Part shown: positions 8,244-16,445 of the stretch, in pieces
How positions within the stretch are numbered: the stretch's first letter is position 1
How the letters are laid out: each line of letters opens with the position of its first letter
Assembly: GCF_007859315.1 (NCBI RefSeq)
Contig: NZ_VOHA01000019.1
Span: forward strand, 62,001-126,000
Source: Reyranella sp. CPCC 100927
GTDB lineage: Bacteria > Pseudomonadota > Alphaproteobacteria > Reyranellales > Reyranellaceae
Reading direction: 5' to 3'
Length of the DNA: 64,000 bases
The notes under the pieces: model-generated
What the model saw: only the letters and a program-made list of their open reading frames with translations
What the model was told of the DNA's origin: nothing
Databases searched by the model: none
Translations under genes and position numbers: made by a program

Positions 8244-8470
8244 CCTCTCCCCGGTGGGGCTGTCGCATTCACACATCTCATCGCGATTTCGCTGTCATTT
8301 GCGAGCGAAGCGAGCCCTGGGAGCGCGGGCGTCCCGCCCGCTCATGTCGGGCGAAAGCAAAGCTTTCGCCTTGATGCGGGCGGGACGCCCACGCTCCCAG
8401 GAATGATCGTGTTTCTCGCGGTTCAATCGCAGCGACAATGTGTGAATCCGATAGCCCCGGTGGGGAGAGG
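8243..8470. repeat. Composite inverted-repeat element filling a convergent intergenic gap
   Basis: About 33-base inverted arms bound this segment: ACCTCTCCCCGGTGGGGCTG at the left end and its near-perfect complement at the right end, extending inward to complementary CACACA/TGTGTG stretches. The right arm has one or two changes. Inside lies a copy of the abundant GGGAGCGCGGGCG palindrome (8316-8402). The left arm begins in the stop codon of the hydrolase and the right arm ends one base before the stop codon of the DUF1194 gene, so the element occupies the whole gap between two convergent genes. It could form a bidirectional terminator-like structure. No coding capacity. Confidence 0.8.
8316..8402. 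repeat. Palindromic intergenic repeat, family A, copy 1
   Basis: A long hairpin with arms beginning CCTGGGAGCGCGGGCGTCCC and ending in the complement CGCTCCCAGG, around a second small hairpin (GGCGAAAGC/GCTTTCGCC). The same arms recur at 18747, 22230, 28707, 31391, 36786, 40472 and 44024. It is nested within the larger inverted repeat 8243-8470. Confidence 0.85.
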
Positions 8471-9178
8471 TTAGGAAATCTCGCGCGTCATCTTGCTGCG
8501 AATGGCGCGGCCGAAATCCTCGAAGCCCTTGGCCACCACCATGAACGAGCCGGGACCGCCGATCACCTTCTCCTCGTAGTAGGTGTCGAGGTCGGTCTCG
8601 GGCGGGCGGCCGAAATTGGGCCGGTCGCTCAGGATCGGCAGGCCGTTGATGACGATGCCGCGCTTGATCAGTTCGTCGCGCACCAGTTCGGCCGGCGGGC
8701 CGTTGTTGGTCTTGCCGTCGCCCGAGATGTCGATGACCTTGCGGTTGGAGCGGAACAGCGGTTCGTCGAACTTGGCGCCGGCATAGGCCAGCGCGGCACC
8801 GACCGCGGTCCAGCTCTGCGATGTCATGGGTGAGGTGTCGAGCTTGGCGGCGAAGGAAGCCGCCGCCGCCGGGCCATCGATCATGGTCCAATCGATGGCG
8901 GTGCGCTGGTAGTGCGTGCCGGCCCATTCGACATAGGCGATGGCGATCCGCTTCAGGACGCCGCCGGTCATGGCGTCGAGCACGCGCCGGTCGGCCAGCG
9001 CATCGAGATAGCCCTGGCGCTGCAGCCGCGCTTCATCCTCGTCGATGCTGCGCGAGACATCGACGGCGATCACCAGCCGCAGGTCGACCTCGACCACCTC
9101 GTCGGCGTGCACCACAGTCGGCGCGGCGACAGCCAGGGCCGCACCACCGGCGTTGCGCAGCAGGGTCCGTCGCCGCAT
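8471..9178 (-). CDS. DUF1194 family protein, von Willebrand A-like, exported
   Basis: A 235-residue protein with a twin-arginine-like signal (MRRRTLLRNAGGAALAVAAPTVVHA, shown here only to mark the RR start and the AxA-type cleavage region). The mature domain begins VEVDLRLVIAVDVSRSIDED; DVSRS is the MIDAS-like metal motif of von Willebrand A domains and the arrangement is that of DUF1194. The conserved DISGDGKTNNG segment follows in the middle. Such proteins are periplasmic and widespread in alphaproteobacteria without a settled function. The start has GGAGG upstream. The gene ends against the palindromic composite repeat and is convergent with the hydrolase. Confidence 0.85.
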   Translation of the reverse strand: MRRRTLLRNAGGAALAVAAPTVVHADEVVEVDLRLVIAVDVSRSIDEDEARLQRQGYLDALADRRVLDAMTGGVLKRIAIAYVEWAGTHYQRTAIDWTMIDGPAAAASFAAKLDTSPMTSQSWTAVGAALAYAGAKFDEPLFRSNRKVIDISGDGKTNNGPPAELVRDELIKRGIVINGLPILSDRPNFGRPPETDLDTYYEEKVIGGPGSFMVVAKGFEDFGRAIRSKMTREIS

Positions 9179-9302
9179 GCCCGCCTCCTTGTTTCGGGAC
9201 GGCGGCCGGCATTTCCGGCGGCCGCCGTCGCCGCTATGGTCGCGCTAAACGCGGCGGTCGCCAAGCCCGCCGATGCGGATGCATCCCACGAGAGGAGGTT
9301 CC

Positions 9303-9785
9303 ATGCCGCTGGCACCGTCGGCGCAGAAGGTTGAAGACTGGCTCGCGGCGCGCGGCCTGGCCGGCCGGGTGACGGAAATGCCCGACAGCACCCGCACGTC
9401 GGCGGAGGCCGCGGCGACGATCGGCTGCACGGTGGCACAGATCGCCAAGTCGCTGCTGTTTCGCGGCCGCGACAGCGGCCGGCCAGTGCTGGTGATCGCC
9501 AGCGGCATCAACCGGGTCGACGAAGCCAAAGTCGCCGGCCTGCTGGGCGAGCGCATCACCCGGCCGGACGCCGACTTCGTGCGCGGCGCCACCGGCTACG
9601 TCATCGGCGGCGTACCCCCCGTCGCTCACGACGCCGCGATCACGACCTTGATCGATGCCGACCTGCTGGCGCTCGACCCGATCTGGGCTGCCGCCGGCAC
9701 GCCGTTCGCGGTTTTCCGCCTGACAGCCACGGAATTAGTCGCGCTGAGCGGCGGTCAGGTTGTTGACCTGAAACGGGCAGCCTGA
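9303..9785 (+). CDS. YbaK/EbsC-type aminoacyl-tRNA deacylase
   Basis: A 160-residue protein of the YbaK/prolyl-tRNA-synthetase-associated domain family, which clears mischarged aminoacyl-tRNAs in trans (Cys-tRNA(Pro), Ala-tRNA(Pro) and similar). The fold-defining elements are present: TSAEAAATIGCTVAQIAKSL with the conserved lysine, LVIASGINRVD, then the ATGYVIGGVPPVAH substrate-pocket loop. It is a stand-alone domain of normal length. The ATG at 9303 follows GAGAGGAGG at good spacing; an in-frame ATG at 9273 would add ten residues before it. Specificity (ProXp-type versus YbaK) cannot be decided from motifs seen. Confidence 0.88.
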   Translation: MPLAPSAQKVEDWLAARGLAGRVTEMPDSTRTSAEAAATIGCTVAQIAKSLLFRGRDSGRPVLVIASGINRVDEAKVAGLLGERITRPDADFVRGATGYVIGGVPPVAHDAAITTLIDADLLALDPIWAAAGTPFAVFRLTATELVALSGGQVVDLKRAA

Positions 9786-9846
9786 CACCGGCACGCAGGG
9801 GACCGGTGCCGGTCGTCCGAGGTGACTGGCTTTCGTGGAGGTGCCC

Positions 9847-10221
9847 ATGCAGACGACAAGATCGTGGCGTGTCCTGCTGGCCATGAACGTGATTCTTCTG
9901 GTCGCGTTGACCTGGACCGGCACCCGCTCCCAGACCACGGTGCCGGTCGCCGACGTCGTGCGCGCCCGCCTCATCGAACTGGTGAACGCGCGCGGCGAGA
10001 TGCGGGCTGAGCTGTCGCTCGCCGAGGGTGGTGGCGGGCAGCTACGGCTGCGCGGCGGGCAGGGCGAGATCCGGGTGAAATTCGGCGCGGCAGACGACGG
10101 TGCGATCCTGCTGATGCTCGATCACACGACCGAGCCCGGCGTCCGGCTGGCGGCGGAGCGCGCCGGGCCCAGCCTGAAGCTCACGACCCCGGGCAAGCCT
10201 GACCGGATCGTCAGCCCCTGA
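9847..10221 (+). CDS. Hypothetical membrane-anchored or exported small protein
   Basis: A 124-residue protein with an N-terminal hydrophobic segment (residues 8-25, VLLAMNVILLVALTW) that lacks a clear cleavage site, so it may stay as a membrane anchor with the rest in the periplasm. The remainder has a beta-rich look with glycine-rich turns (AEGGGGQLRLRGGQG). No family recognised. The ATG at 9847 follows GGAGG, which is better than the in-frame GTG twelve bases upstream. It may be co-transcribed with the YbaK gene 61 bases upstream. It converges on threonine synthase with a two-base gap. Confidence 0.6.
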   Translation: MQTTRSWRVLLAMNVILLVALTWTGTRSQTTVPVADVVRARLIELVNARGEMRAELSLAEGGGGQLRLRGGQGEIRVKFGAADDGAILLMLDHTTEPGVRLAAERAGPSLKLTTPGKPDRIVSP

Positions 10222-10223
10222 TC

Positions 10224-11441
10224 TCACAGCGCCGCATAGTCGATTGCCGCGTCCTTGTTCAGCTTCGCCGTCGGCTCGGGCATCGGGTACTTCAGCCCGG
10301 TGGCGCAGTTGAACAGCATGACCTGCTCATCCTTGCGGATCTGTCCGTCGACCAGCGCCTTCAGGTAGGCGGCATAGGTCGCGGCGCCTTCGGGGCAGAG
10401 CAGCAGGCCTTCCTGTGTGCCGACTTCGGTGCGGGCAGCGTCGATGGCGTCGTCATCGACCGCGATGGCAAACCCGCCGGACTCGCGCACGGCGTCGAGG
10501 ATGAGGAAATCGCCGATCGCCGCCGGCACGCGGATGCCGGCGGCGATGGTGTGTGCGTTGGCGAACAGCTCGGCATGGCGGGCGCCGCTTTGCCAGGCCT
10601 TCACGATCGGCGCGCAGCCGGTCGCCTGCACGGCGACCATGCGCGGCTTCTTGGTGAGCCAGCCGATGGCCTGCAGTTCGTTGAAGGCTTTCCACATGCC
10701 GATCAAACCGGTGCCGCCGCCGGTCGGGTAGAGGATGACATCGGGCACGTTCCAGCCGAGCTGTTCGGCCAGTTCCAGGCCCATCGTCTTCTTGCCTTCG
10801 ATCCGGTAGGGCTCCTTCAAGGTCGAGAAGTCGAACCAGCCGCCGATCTCCTTGCCGCCGCCGACGATCTTGCCGCAGTCGTTGATCAGGCCGTTGACCC
10901 GCCACAGGCGGGCGCCTTGCAGCGCCGTCTCGGCCATGTTCACCACCGGCGTATCGTCGGGGCAGAGCACGATGGACTCGATACCGGCGCGCGTGGCGTA
11001 GGCGGCCAGGGCGGCGCCAGCGTTGCCATTGGTCGGCATCGCGATCTTCCGCACACCCAGTTCCTTGGCCATGCTGACCGCCATGGCCAGCCCGCGCGTC
11101 TTGAACGAGCCGGTCGGCAGGCGGCCCTCGTCCTTCACCAGGATCTCACCGCCACCCAGCTTCTTCTGCAGCCGCGGCAGCGGTACCAGCGGTGTCCAGG
11201 TCTCCCCCAGCGAAACGATGTTGTCGGACCGGCGCACTGGCAGCAGCTCACGAAAGCGCCACATGTCCTGCGGACGGTCCTTGAGCGCACTCTTGGAGAC
11301 AGCGCGCTTCACGCCCTCCAGATCGTAGCGCACGACAATCGGAAACCCTTGGGGTGACAGATTGTGCAGGACGCCGACCGGCAACGCCTCGCCGGTCATG
11401 CCGCATTCAAGGCGGGACACGCAGTAGGGATAGTCGGTCAT
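10224..11441 (-). CDS. thrC: Threonine synthase
   Basis: A 405-residue fold-type II PLP enzyme converting O-phosphohomoserine to threonine. The PLP lysine sits in PTGSFKTRG (K114) and the phosphate-binding loop in YPTGGGTGLIG. The N-terminal region (VSRLECGMTGEAL...HNLSPQGFPIVVRYD) matches the shorter archaeal/alphaproteobacterial-type enzyme rather than the E. coli form. A related possibility is a cysteate-synthase-like or threonine-synthase paralog, because some genomes carry two such genes. The ATG at 11441 is preferred over an in-frame GTG nine bases upstream. It lies alone, downstream of the RNA-binding protein gene on the same strand but separated from it by a terminator. Confidence 0.82.
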   Translation of the reverse strand: MTDYPYCVSRLECGMTGEALPVGVLHNLSPQGFPIVVRYDLEGVKRAVSKSALKDRPQDMWRFRELLPVRRSDNIVSLGETWTPLVPLPRLQKKLGGGEILVKDEGRLPTGSFKTRGLAMAVSMAKELGVRKIAMPTNGNAGAALAAYATRAGIESIVLCPDDTPVVNMAETALQGARLWRVNGLINDCGKIVGGGKEIGGWFDFSTLKEPYRIEGKKTMGLELAEQLGWNVPDVILYPTGGGTGLIGMWKAFNELQAIGWLTKKPRMVAVQATGCAPIVKAWQSGARHAELFANAHTIAAGIRVPAAIGDFLILDAVRESGGFAIAVDDDAIDAARTEVGTQEGLLLCPEGAATYAAYLKALVDGQIRKDEQVMLFNCATGLKYPMPEPTAKLNKDAAIDYAAL

Positions 11442-11482
11442 GACGCCCACACGACTGTTGCGGAATGTTCATTAAACTGCAT

Positions 11483-11514
11483 AAAAATGGCTCCGGCGAA
11501 GACTCGCCGGAGCC
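11483..11514 (-). terminator. Rho-independent terminator of the RNA-binding protein gene
   Basis: A perfect 11-base-pair stem, GGCTCCGGCGA with its complement around an AGAC loop (11489-11514), is followed on the minus strand by ATTTTTATG (11480-11488). This is a textbook intrinsic terminator just after the glycine-rich RRM gene (stop at 11559) and before thrC. Confidence 0.85.
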
Positions 11515-11558
11515 AGAAGTAGATCTCCCTGAGCGCTGAAGCGCCCAGCGTCTACAGC

Positions 11559-12248
11559 CTATTGATCGTCGCCGTCGTCGTCGCGGTCGCGTCGGCGATC
11601 ACCACGATCGGGACCGCCACGCCGGCGCTCGCCGCCGCGATCCGCACCCGGGTCGAAGCCGCCACCGCCGCCGCCAGGACCAGGGCCGGGGCCGCGGTCG
11701 AAGCCACCGCCGCCACCGCCGGGTCCACGACCATAGCCGCCGCCGCCGGGTCCGCGGCCGTAGCCGCCGCCACCACCGCCGCCGCGATCGAAGCCGCCGC
11801 CACCGCCGCCTTCGCCGCCACGGCCATAGGGACTACGCGGTGTGCGGTCGAAGCCGCCACCACCACCCCCGCCGGGGCCACGTCCATAGCCGCCGGGGCC
11901 GCGCGGGCGGAAGCCACCGCCGCCACCGCCCTCACCGTCACCGAAGGAGCGCGGGCCGCGGCCGAAACCGCCGCCGCCACCACCACCACCGCCACCGGGC
12001 TGACGTTCCACGGCCTCGCGTACGGCGAGCGCTCGCCCACCGAACTGCGAGCCATCCAACGCCTTCATTGCGGCGGTGCCGGCTTCGTCTGTCGCCATTT
12101 CGACGAACGCAAAACCGCGGCTGCGGCCGGTTTCGCGGTCCATGATGATCTTGGCTGAAGCTACCTCGCCGTAGGGCGAGAAATGCTGGGTCAGATCTTC
12201 GTTCGTGCACGTATAGGGCAGGTTGCCCACGAAAAGTTTGCGGCTCAT
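11559..12248 (-). CDS. RRM RNA-binding protein with a long glycine-rich tail
   Basis: A 229-residue protein. Residues 1-80 form a single RNA recognition motif with RNP2 (KLFVGNLPY) and RNP1 (SRGFAFVEM) intact. From about residue 85 to 205 the sequence is nearly all glycine with GFDRG, GYGRGPGG and GFRPRG units, and the last 20 residues are charged (RRRDRDDDGDD). This resembles cyanobacterial and proteobacterial Rbp proteins and plant glycine-rich RNA-binding proteins, often cold- or stress-induced RNA chaperones. The tail may promote self-association. The start is placed at the RRM's own MSRK; an in-frame ATG at 12341 would add 31 unlike residues. Repetitive codons make the tail length prone to change. 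Confidence 0.88.
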   Translation of the reverse strand: MSRKLFVGNLPYTCTNEDLTQHFSPYGEVASAKIIMDRETGRSRGFAFVEMATDEAGTAAMKALDGSQFGGRALAVREAVERQPGGGGGGGGGGFGRGPRSFGDGEGGGGGGFRPRGPGGYGRGPGGGGGGGFDRTPRSPYGRGGEGGGGGGFDRGGGGGGGYGRGPGGGGYGRGPGGGGGGFDRGPGPGPGGGGGGFDPGADRGGERRRGGPDRGDRRRDRDDDGDDQ

Positions 12249-12583
12249 TCCCAAGAGGCTCGTTGACGGGTGGGGAGAAAAACGATCGGGTGCGCCGCCA
12301 GAGACCCAGTGCCGCAACGGCGGCCTGGTGCCGGAAAACACATATCTGGCCTGTCGTCCAAAGACTTCCGAAGTCGCAACCGAAACCAGTTAGCCCAAGA
12401 TCGGCGGCTCATGCAACCGCCGGAACTCTGCCAACCTCACGACTATGCCCCCTGCAACATCAAATGTCCACCCGTGCTTGTCGGGTTTAAACAAAGACTG
12501 CATGAGGCACTCGCTTGTGATGGTGGAAGCGCCGGTGCACGATGCCGGCCCAACACGCATTCAAATACGCACAGGAGATACCG
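12249..12583. other. Intergenic region between divergent RRM and NIPSNAP genes
   Basis: A gap of about 335 bases of lower GC than its surroundings. It must hold the promoter and leader of the RRM gene (minus) and the promoter of the NIPSNAP gene (plus). The minus leader looks long, which would fit cold-shock-type post-transcriptional control, but I see no clear structured element. A TTGTCGGGTTTAAAC stretch near 12477 is the most AT-rich patch. No convincing small gene. Confidence 0.35.
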
Positions 12584-12901
12584 ATGATTTTGGATCACCG
12601 CACGTACGTGCTGCATCCGGGCAAGCTGCGCGAGTTCCTGACGATCTACGAAGCGGAGGGCTTCCCCGTGCAGAGCAAGCATCTCGGCAAACCGTTCGCC
12701 TGGTTCACCACGGAAGTGGGTAACGTCAACGAAATCATCCATATCTGGGCCTACGAGGATCTCTCCGACCGCCAGAAGCGGCGCGCCGCGATGCAAGCCG
12801 ACCCGGCCTGGCAGGCCTATCTCGCCAAGGTGTCGAGCTTCTTCCAGACCATGACCAACCGCATCGTGGTCCCGACCAGCTTCGCGCCGATCAATCGATA
12901 G
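12584..12901 (+). CDS. NIPSNAP family protein
   Basis: A 105-residue alpha/beta-barrel dimeric ferredoxin-like protein. The opening MILDHRTYVLHPGKLREFL and the later IIHIWAYEDLSDRQKRRAAM are hallmark NIPSNAP segments. The family is small and cytosolic, often found beside catabolic genes, with no agreed activity in bacteria. The ATG at 12584 has AGGAG eight bases upstream, favouring it over an in-frame ATG at 12542. The ThDP-dependent enzyme gene follows 81 bases downstream on the same strand, so the two may be co-transcribed. Confidence 0.85.
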   Translation: MILDHRTYVLHPGKLREFLTIYEAEGFPVQSKHLGKPFAWFTTEVGNVNEIIHIWAYEDLSDRQKRRAAMQADPAWQAYLAKVSSFFQTMTNRIVVPTSFAPINR

Positions 12902-12982
12902 GACACATCCTTTCCGGGTATTGCGTTGGCAGCACCGGCCACGGCGCATTCGTTCTCCAGCATCACGTCATAGCGAAAGTCC

Positions 12983-14692
12983 ATGTCCACAACCCCGTCT
13001 TCCGCTGGCACACCGACCGGCCTCATGACTCGCACCGGCGGCCAGGTGCTGGTCGACCAGCTGCGCATCCACGGCGTCGACCACATCTTCGGCGTACCGG
13101 GCGAGAGCTATCTCGCGGCGCTGGATGCGCTGCATGATGCGCGCAACGCCATCAAGTTCGTGATCTGCCGCCAGGAAGGCGGCGCCGCCAACATGGCCGA
13201 GGGCTACGGCAAGTTGACCGGCAAGCCTGGAGTCTGTTTCGTCACCCGCGGTCCGGGCGCCACCAACGCCAGCATCGGCGTGCACACGGCTTTCCAGGAC
13301 AGCACGCCCATGGTGCTGCTGGTGGGGCAGGTGGCGCGCGAGCAGGAGGAACGCGAGGCGTTCCAGGAGATCGACTATCGCCGCATGTTCGGACCGCTCA
13401 CCAAGTGGGCGGCGCAGATCGAGGACGCGCGGCGCATTCCCGAGTTGGTCAGCCAGGCCTTTCACCGCGCCGTGTCGGGGCGTCCCGGTCCGGTCCTGCT
13501 GGCCCTGCCGGAAGACATGCTGACCGACCTTGTCGAGGTCGCCGACGCCCTGCCGTATACGACCGTGCGGGCGGCGCCGGCGCCGCAGGACATGACGCGC
13601 CTGCACGACATGCTGGCCAAGGCCGAGCGCCCGCTGGTGATCCTGGGCGGCGGCGGCTGGACAAGCCAAGCCTGCGACGACATCCGCGCCTTCATCGAGG
13701 CCAACAAGCTGCCGGTGACCACGGCCTTTCGCAACACCGACCTGATCGACAACCGTCACCCCAATTTTGTCGGCGACGTCGGCATCGGCATCAACCCGCC
13801 GCTGGGCAAGCGGGTGCAGGAGTCCGATCTGATCATCGCCATCGGGCCGCGCCTGGGCGAGATGACCAGCGGCGGCTACACGCTGTTCGACATTCCGGTG
13901 CCGCGGCAGCCGCTGGTGCACGTGCATGCCGGTGTCGACGAACTCGGCCGCGTCTACGAAGCGGCCTTGATGATCAACAGCGGCATGGCGCAGTTCGCGC
14001 AGGCGGCGCGCGCCCTGCCGCCGGTGGCCGGGCCGCGCTGGGCCGCCGATGTGACCGTGGCGCGGGCGGACTACCTGGCCACGCTCAAGCCTTCCGACGC
14101 GGTCGGCGCCGTCAATCTCGGCGAGGTCGTGGCGTGGCTGAACAAGCGGCTGCCCGACGACGCCATCATCGCCAACGGCGCCGGCAACTACGCCGGCTGG
14201 GTGCACCGCTTCTTCCAGTACCGCGGCCTGCGCTCGCAACTGGCGCCGACCAGCGGTGCCATGGGCTACGGCGTGCCGGCGGCGATCGCGGCCAAGATCG
14301 TGGAACCGTCGCGTACCATCGTCGCCTTCGCCGGCGACGGTTGTTTCCTGATGACGGGACAGGAGTTCGCGACCGCCGTACAGTACGGCGCCAACCTGAT
14401 CGTGGTCGTCGTCGACAACGGCGGCTACGGCACGATCCGCATGCACCAGGAGCGCGAGCATCCCGGCCGCGCCCATGGCGTGGAGCTGCGCAACCCCGAC
14501 TTCGCTGCCTACGCGCGCGCCTTCGGTGGTCATGGCGAGACGGTGCTGAAGACCGACGATTTCGCGCCGGCCTTCGAGCGCTGCCTGGCCGTCAATCTGC
14601 CGTCGATCATCCACGTGAAGACCGAGATCGAGCAGATCACGTCGCGGACCACGATCACCAAGTTGCGCGCGGCGGCCAAGGCGAAGGGTTGA
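12983..14692 (+). CDS. Thiamine-diphosphate-dependent enzyme of the acetolactate synthase family
   Basis: A 569-residue three-domain ThDP enzyme. The N-terminal Pyr domain holds the catalytic glutamate in ICRQEGGAAN (E65), and RGPGATNASIGVHTA follows. The central domain is the Rossmann-like TPP_enzyme_M. The C-terminal PP domain has the GDGCF...NGGYG metal/ThDP motif and the APTSGAMGYGVPAAIAAK segment. The sequence fits the broad IlvB/oxalyl-CoA-decarboxylase/glyoxylate-carboligase superfamily, but no regulatory-subunit gene (ilvN) is adjacent, so it is probably a catabolic family member rather than the biosynthetic acetolactate synthase. The specific 2-oxo-acid substrate is unknown. Confidence 0.82.
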   Translation: MSTTPSSAGTPTGLMTRTGGQVLVDQLRIHGVDHIFGVPGESYLAALDALHDARNAIKFVICRQEGGAANMAEGYGKLTGKPGVCFVTRGPGATNASIGVHTAFQDSTPMVLLVGQVAREQEEREAFQEIDYRRMFGPLTKWAAQIEDARRIPELVSQAFHRAVSGRPGPVLLALPEDMLTDLVEVADALPYTTVRAAPAPQDMTRLHDMLAKAERPLVILGGGGWTSQACDDIRAFIEANKLPVTTAFRNTDLIDNRHPNFVGDVGIGINPPLGKRVQESDLIIAIGPRLGEMTSGGYTLFDIPVPRQPLVHVHAGVDELGRVYEAALMINSGMAQFAQAARALPPVAGPRWAADVTVARADYLATLKPSDAVGAVNLGEVVAWLNKRLPDDAIIANGAGNYAGWVHRFFQYRGLRSQLAPTSGAMGYGVPAAIAAKIVEPSRTIVAFAGDGCFLMTGQEFATAVQYGANLIVVVVDNGGYGTIRMHQEREHPGRAHGVELRNPDFAAYARAFGGHGETVLKTDDFAPAFERCLAVNLPSIIHVKTEIEQITSRTTITKLRAAAKAKG

Positions 14693-14705
14693 GCATTGGA
14701 CGGTT

Positions 14706-14738
14706 TCCCCTCTCTCCAGTCTCGCGGGGAGAGGGGGT
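14706..14738. repeat. Short imperfect palindrome between ThDP enzyme and SARP-hydrolase genes
   Basis: CCCCTCTCTCC pairs with GGGGAGAGGGGG around an 8-base spacer just after the ThDP enzyme stop. It resembles the outer ends of the repeat at 8243 and may be a degenerate copy or a simple terminator-like hairpin without a T-run. Confidence 0.45.
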
Positions 14739-14759
14739 GTACAGTGAGCTTGCCTCATC

Positions 14760-16370
14760 ATGCTGGCGATCCGACTGCTCGGCGACATGCAGGTGCTGCG
14801 CGGCACAGCGCCCCTCGAGCTGCCACGATCACGCAAGGCGCGCGCCCTGCTGGCCTTTCTGGCGGCGACCGGCCAGCCGCACCGGCGCGAGCGGCTGGGC
14901 GAGTTGCTGTGGGATGCCGCCGAGGATCCGCGCGGATCGCTGCGTTGGAACCTTAGCCAGATCCGCCTGCTGACGCCGCCGGCGGAGCGGCCGCTGATCA
15001 TCGCCGAGCGCGATACGGTGCGTTTCGATCCCCAGAGCGCGTCGGTCGATCTGGCGGACATCCGCGCCCTTCTCGCCGCCGACGTGGCGGCGGCGTCGCT
15101 CGAGCAGCTGCAGGAAGCCACCGCCTGGTTCCGCGGACCGTTTCTCGACGGCCTGGAGCTTCCCGACGACCACGCCTTTCGATCGTGGTGTGTCGCCGAG
15201 CGCGAGAACGCGCGGCAGATCCACGTGATGTTGCGCACGCAGCTGGCCGATCGCCTGGCATCGATACCCGATCAGGCGCTGCCGCACGCGCGCGTGCTGG
15301 TGACGATCGAACCGCTCAGTGAACATGCCTGGAGCCGGATGATCCGTCTTCTGCTCGCCGCCGGTCGTCACCGCGAGGCGCGCGAGCAATACGAGACGGC
15401 CGGCCGCTTGCTGCGCGGCGTCGGCGGGCCGGTCGGTCCGCTGCTGCAGGTGTGGCGTGACGGTGCCCCGGCGGCGTCCCCTGCTGGGGCACCCGAACCC
15501 GCGGCGGTTGACGTGGCACCCGTGTCGGCAGTGCAGGCGGTCCGCTTCTGCACCGGGCCCGGCGACGTGCGGATCGCGCATACCGCCGCAGGCGCGGGGC
15601 CACCTCTGGTCCGGGTCGCCAACTGGATGACCCACCTCGAGCACGACCATCAAAGCCCGCTGTGGGGGCATTGGCTGCGGGAACTGGCGTCCGATCATGG
15701 CCTGATCCGCTACGATCAGCGCGGCAGCGGCCTGTCGGCACGTCGCGTCGATGATTTTTCAGTCGATGCGCTCGCGAGCGACCTTGGAGCGGTCATTGAC
15801 GCGGCGGGCTTGTCGCGGGTGCCGCTGCTGGGGTTTTCGCAGGGTTGTGCGGCGGCCATTGCCTATGCCGTGCGCTATCCGGAGCGGGTGAGCCATCTCG
15901 TCTGCATCGGTGGTTTCGCCGTGGGCGCGATGCTGCGAGCCCGGCATGACGCCGCGCGCCGTCAGGCCATCGGCGTGCTGTTCGAGCAGGGGTGGGCGCA
16001 GGAAAATCCAGCCGTGCGCCAGATGATCACGTCGCTGGTCATGCCGGATGCCAGCCGGGTGCAGATGCAGCTGCTCAACGACTTGCAGCGCAGGATGACG
16101 TCGGCGGACAATCTGACCCGGATCCATGACACCTGGGGGCGGATCGACATTCGCGCGCTGCTGCCGCAGGTCCGTTGTCCGACCCTGGTCCTGCACGCGC
16201 GCGATGACGGCATCACGCCCTTCGAGGAAGGGCGCAATCTCGCCATCGCCATTCCAGGGGCCCGCTTCGTTGCCCTGGACAGCCGCAGCCACATGCCGCT
16301 GGAAAACGAGACGGCGTGGCCGCGACTGCTCGCCGAGGTCCGGGCCTTCCTGGCGGCGGAGCAACGCTGA
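14760..16370 (+). CDS. SARP-type transcriptional regulator fused to an alpha/beta hydrolase
   Basis: A 536-residue fusion. Residues 1-95 look like a winged-helix SARP/OmpR-type DNA-binding domain (AIRLLGDMQVLRG, SRKARALLAFLAATG, RRERLGELLW). Residues about 95-235 form a bacterial transcriptional activator (BTAD) TPR-like domain (HAWSRMIRLLLAAGRHREA). Residues 265-535 are a complete alpha/beta hydrolase with nucleophile elbow GFSQG, acid in LHARDDGITP and histidine in SRSHMPLE. The intact triad suggests the hydrolase part may bind or turn over a small-molecule ligand that controls DNA binding. No strong ribosome site precedes the ATG. Domain order is seen; sensory coupling is inference. Confidence 0.82.
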   Translation: MLAIRLLGDMQVLRGTAPLELPRSRKARALLAFLAATGQPHRRERLGELLWDAAEDPRGSLRWNLSQIRLLTPPAERPLIIAERDTVRFDPQSASVDLADIRALLAADVAAASLEQLQEATAWFRGPFLDGLELPDDHAFRSWCVAERENARQIHVMLRTQLADRLASIPDQALPHARVLVTIEPLSEHAWSRMIRLLLAAGRHREAREQYETAGRLLRGVGGPVGPLLQVWRDGAPAASPAGAPEPAAVDVAPVSAVQAVRFCTGPGDVRIAHTAAGAGPPLVRVANWMTHLEHDHQSPLWGHWLRELASDHGLIRYDQRGSGLSARRVDDFSVDALASDLGAVIDAAGLSRVPLLGFSQGCAAAIAYAVRYPERVSHLVCIGGFAVGAMLRARHDAARRQAIGVLFEQGWAQENPAVRQMITSLVMPDASRVQMQLLNDLQRRMTSADNLTRIHDTWGRIDIRALLPQVRCPTLVLHARDDGITPFEEGRNLAIAIPGARFVALDSRSHMPLENETAWPRLLAEVRAFLAAEQR

Positions 16371-16445
16371 CCGGCGCGGTGCCACCTTGCCGGCCTGGAT
16401 GTCCGTCGTCATGCTGGACAGCAGGAAGGTTTGGAGGGCGCCGCC

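Noticed and set aside
11559-12000. Glycine-rich codon repeats as a possible tandem-repeat element outside genes.
   Set aside because: The repeats are in frame with the RRM protein and encode its glycine-rich tail; they are coding, not a separate repeat element.
12968-15238. Very long open frame (756 codons) on the minus strand, antisense to the ThDP enzyme and SARP-hydrolase genes.
   Set aside because: It mirrors genuine genes with complete motifs on the plus strand and translates to arginine/histidine-rich sequence without any known motif, as expected for antisense frames in GC-rich DNA.
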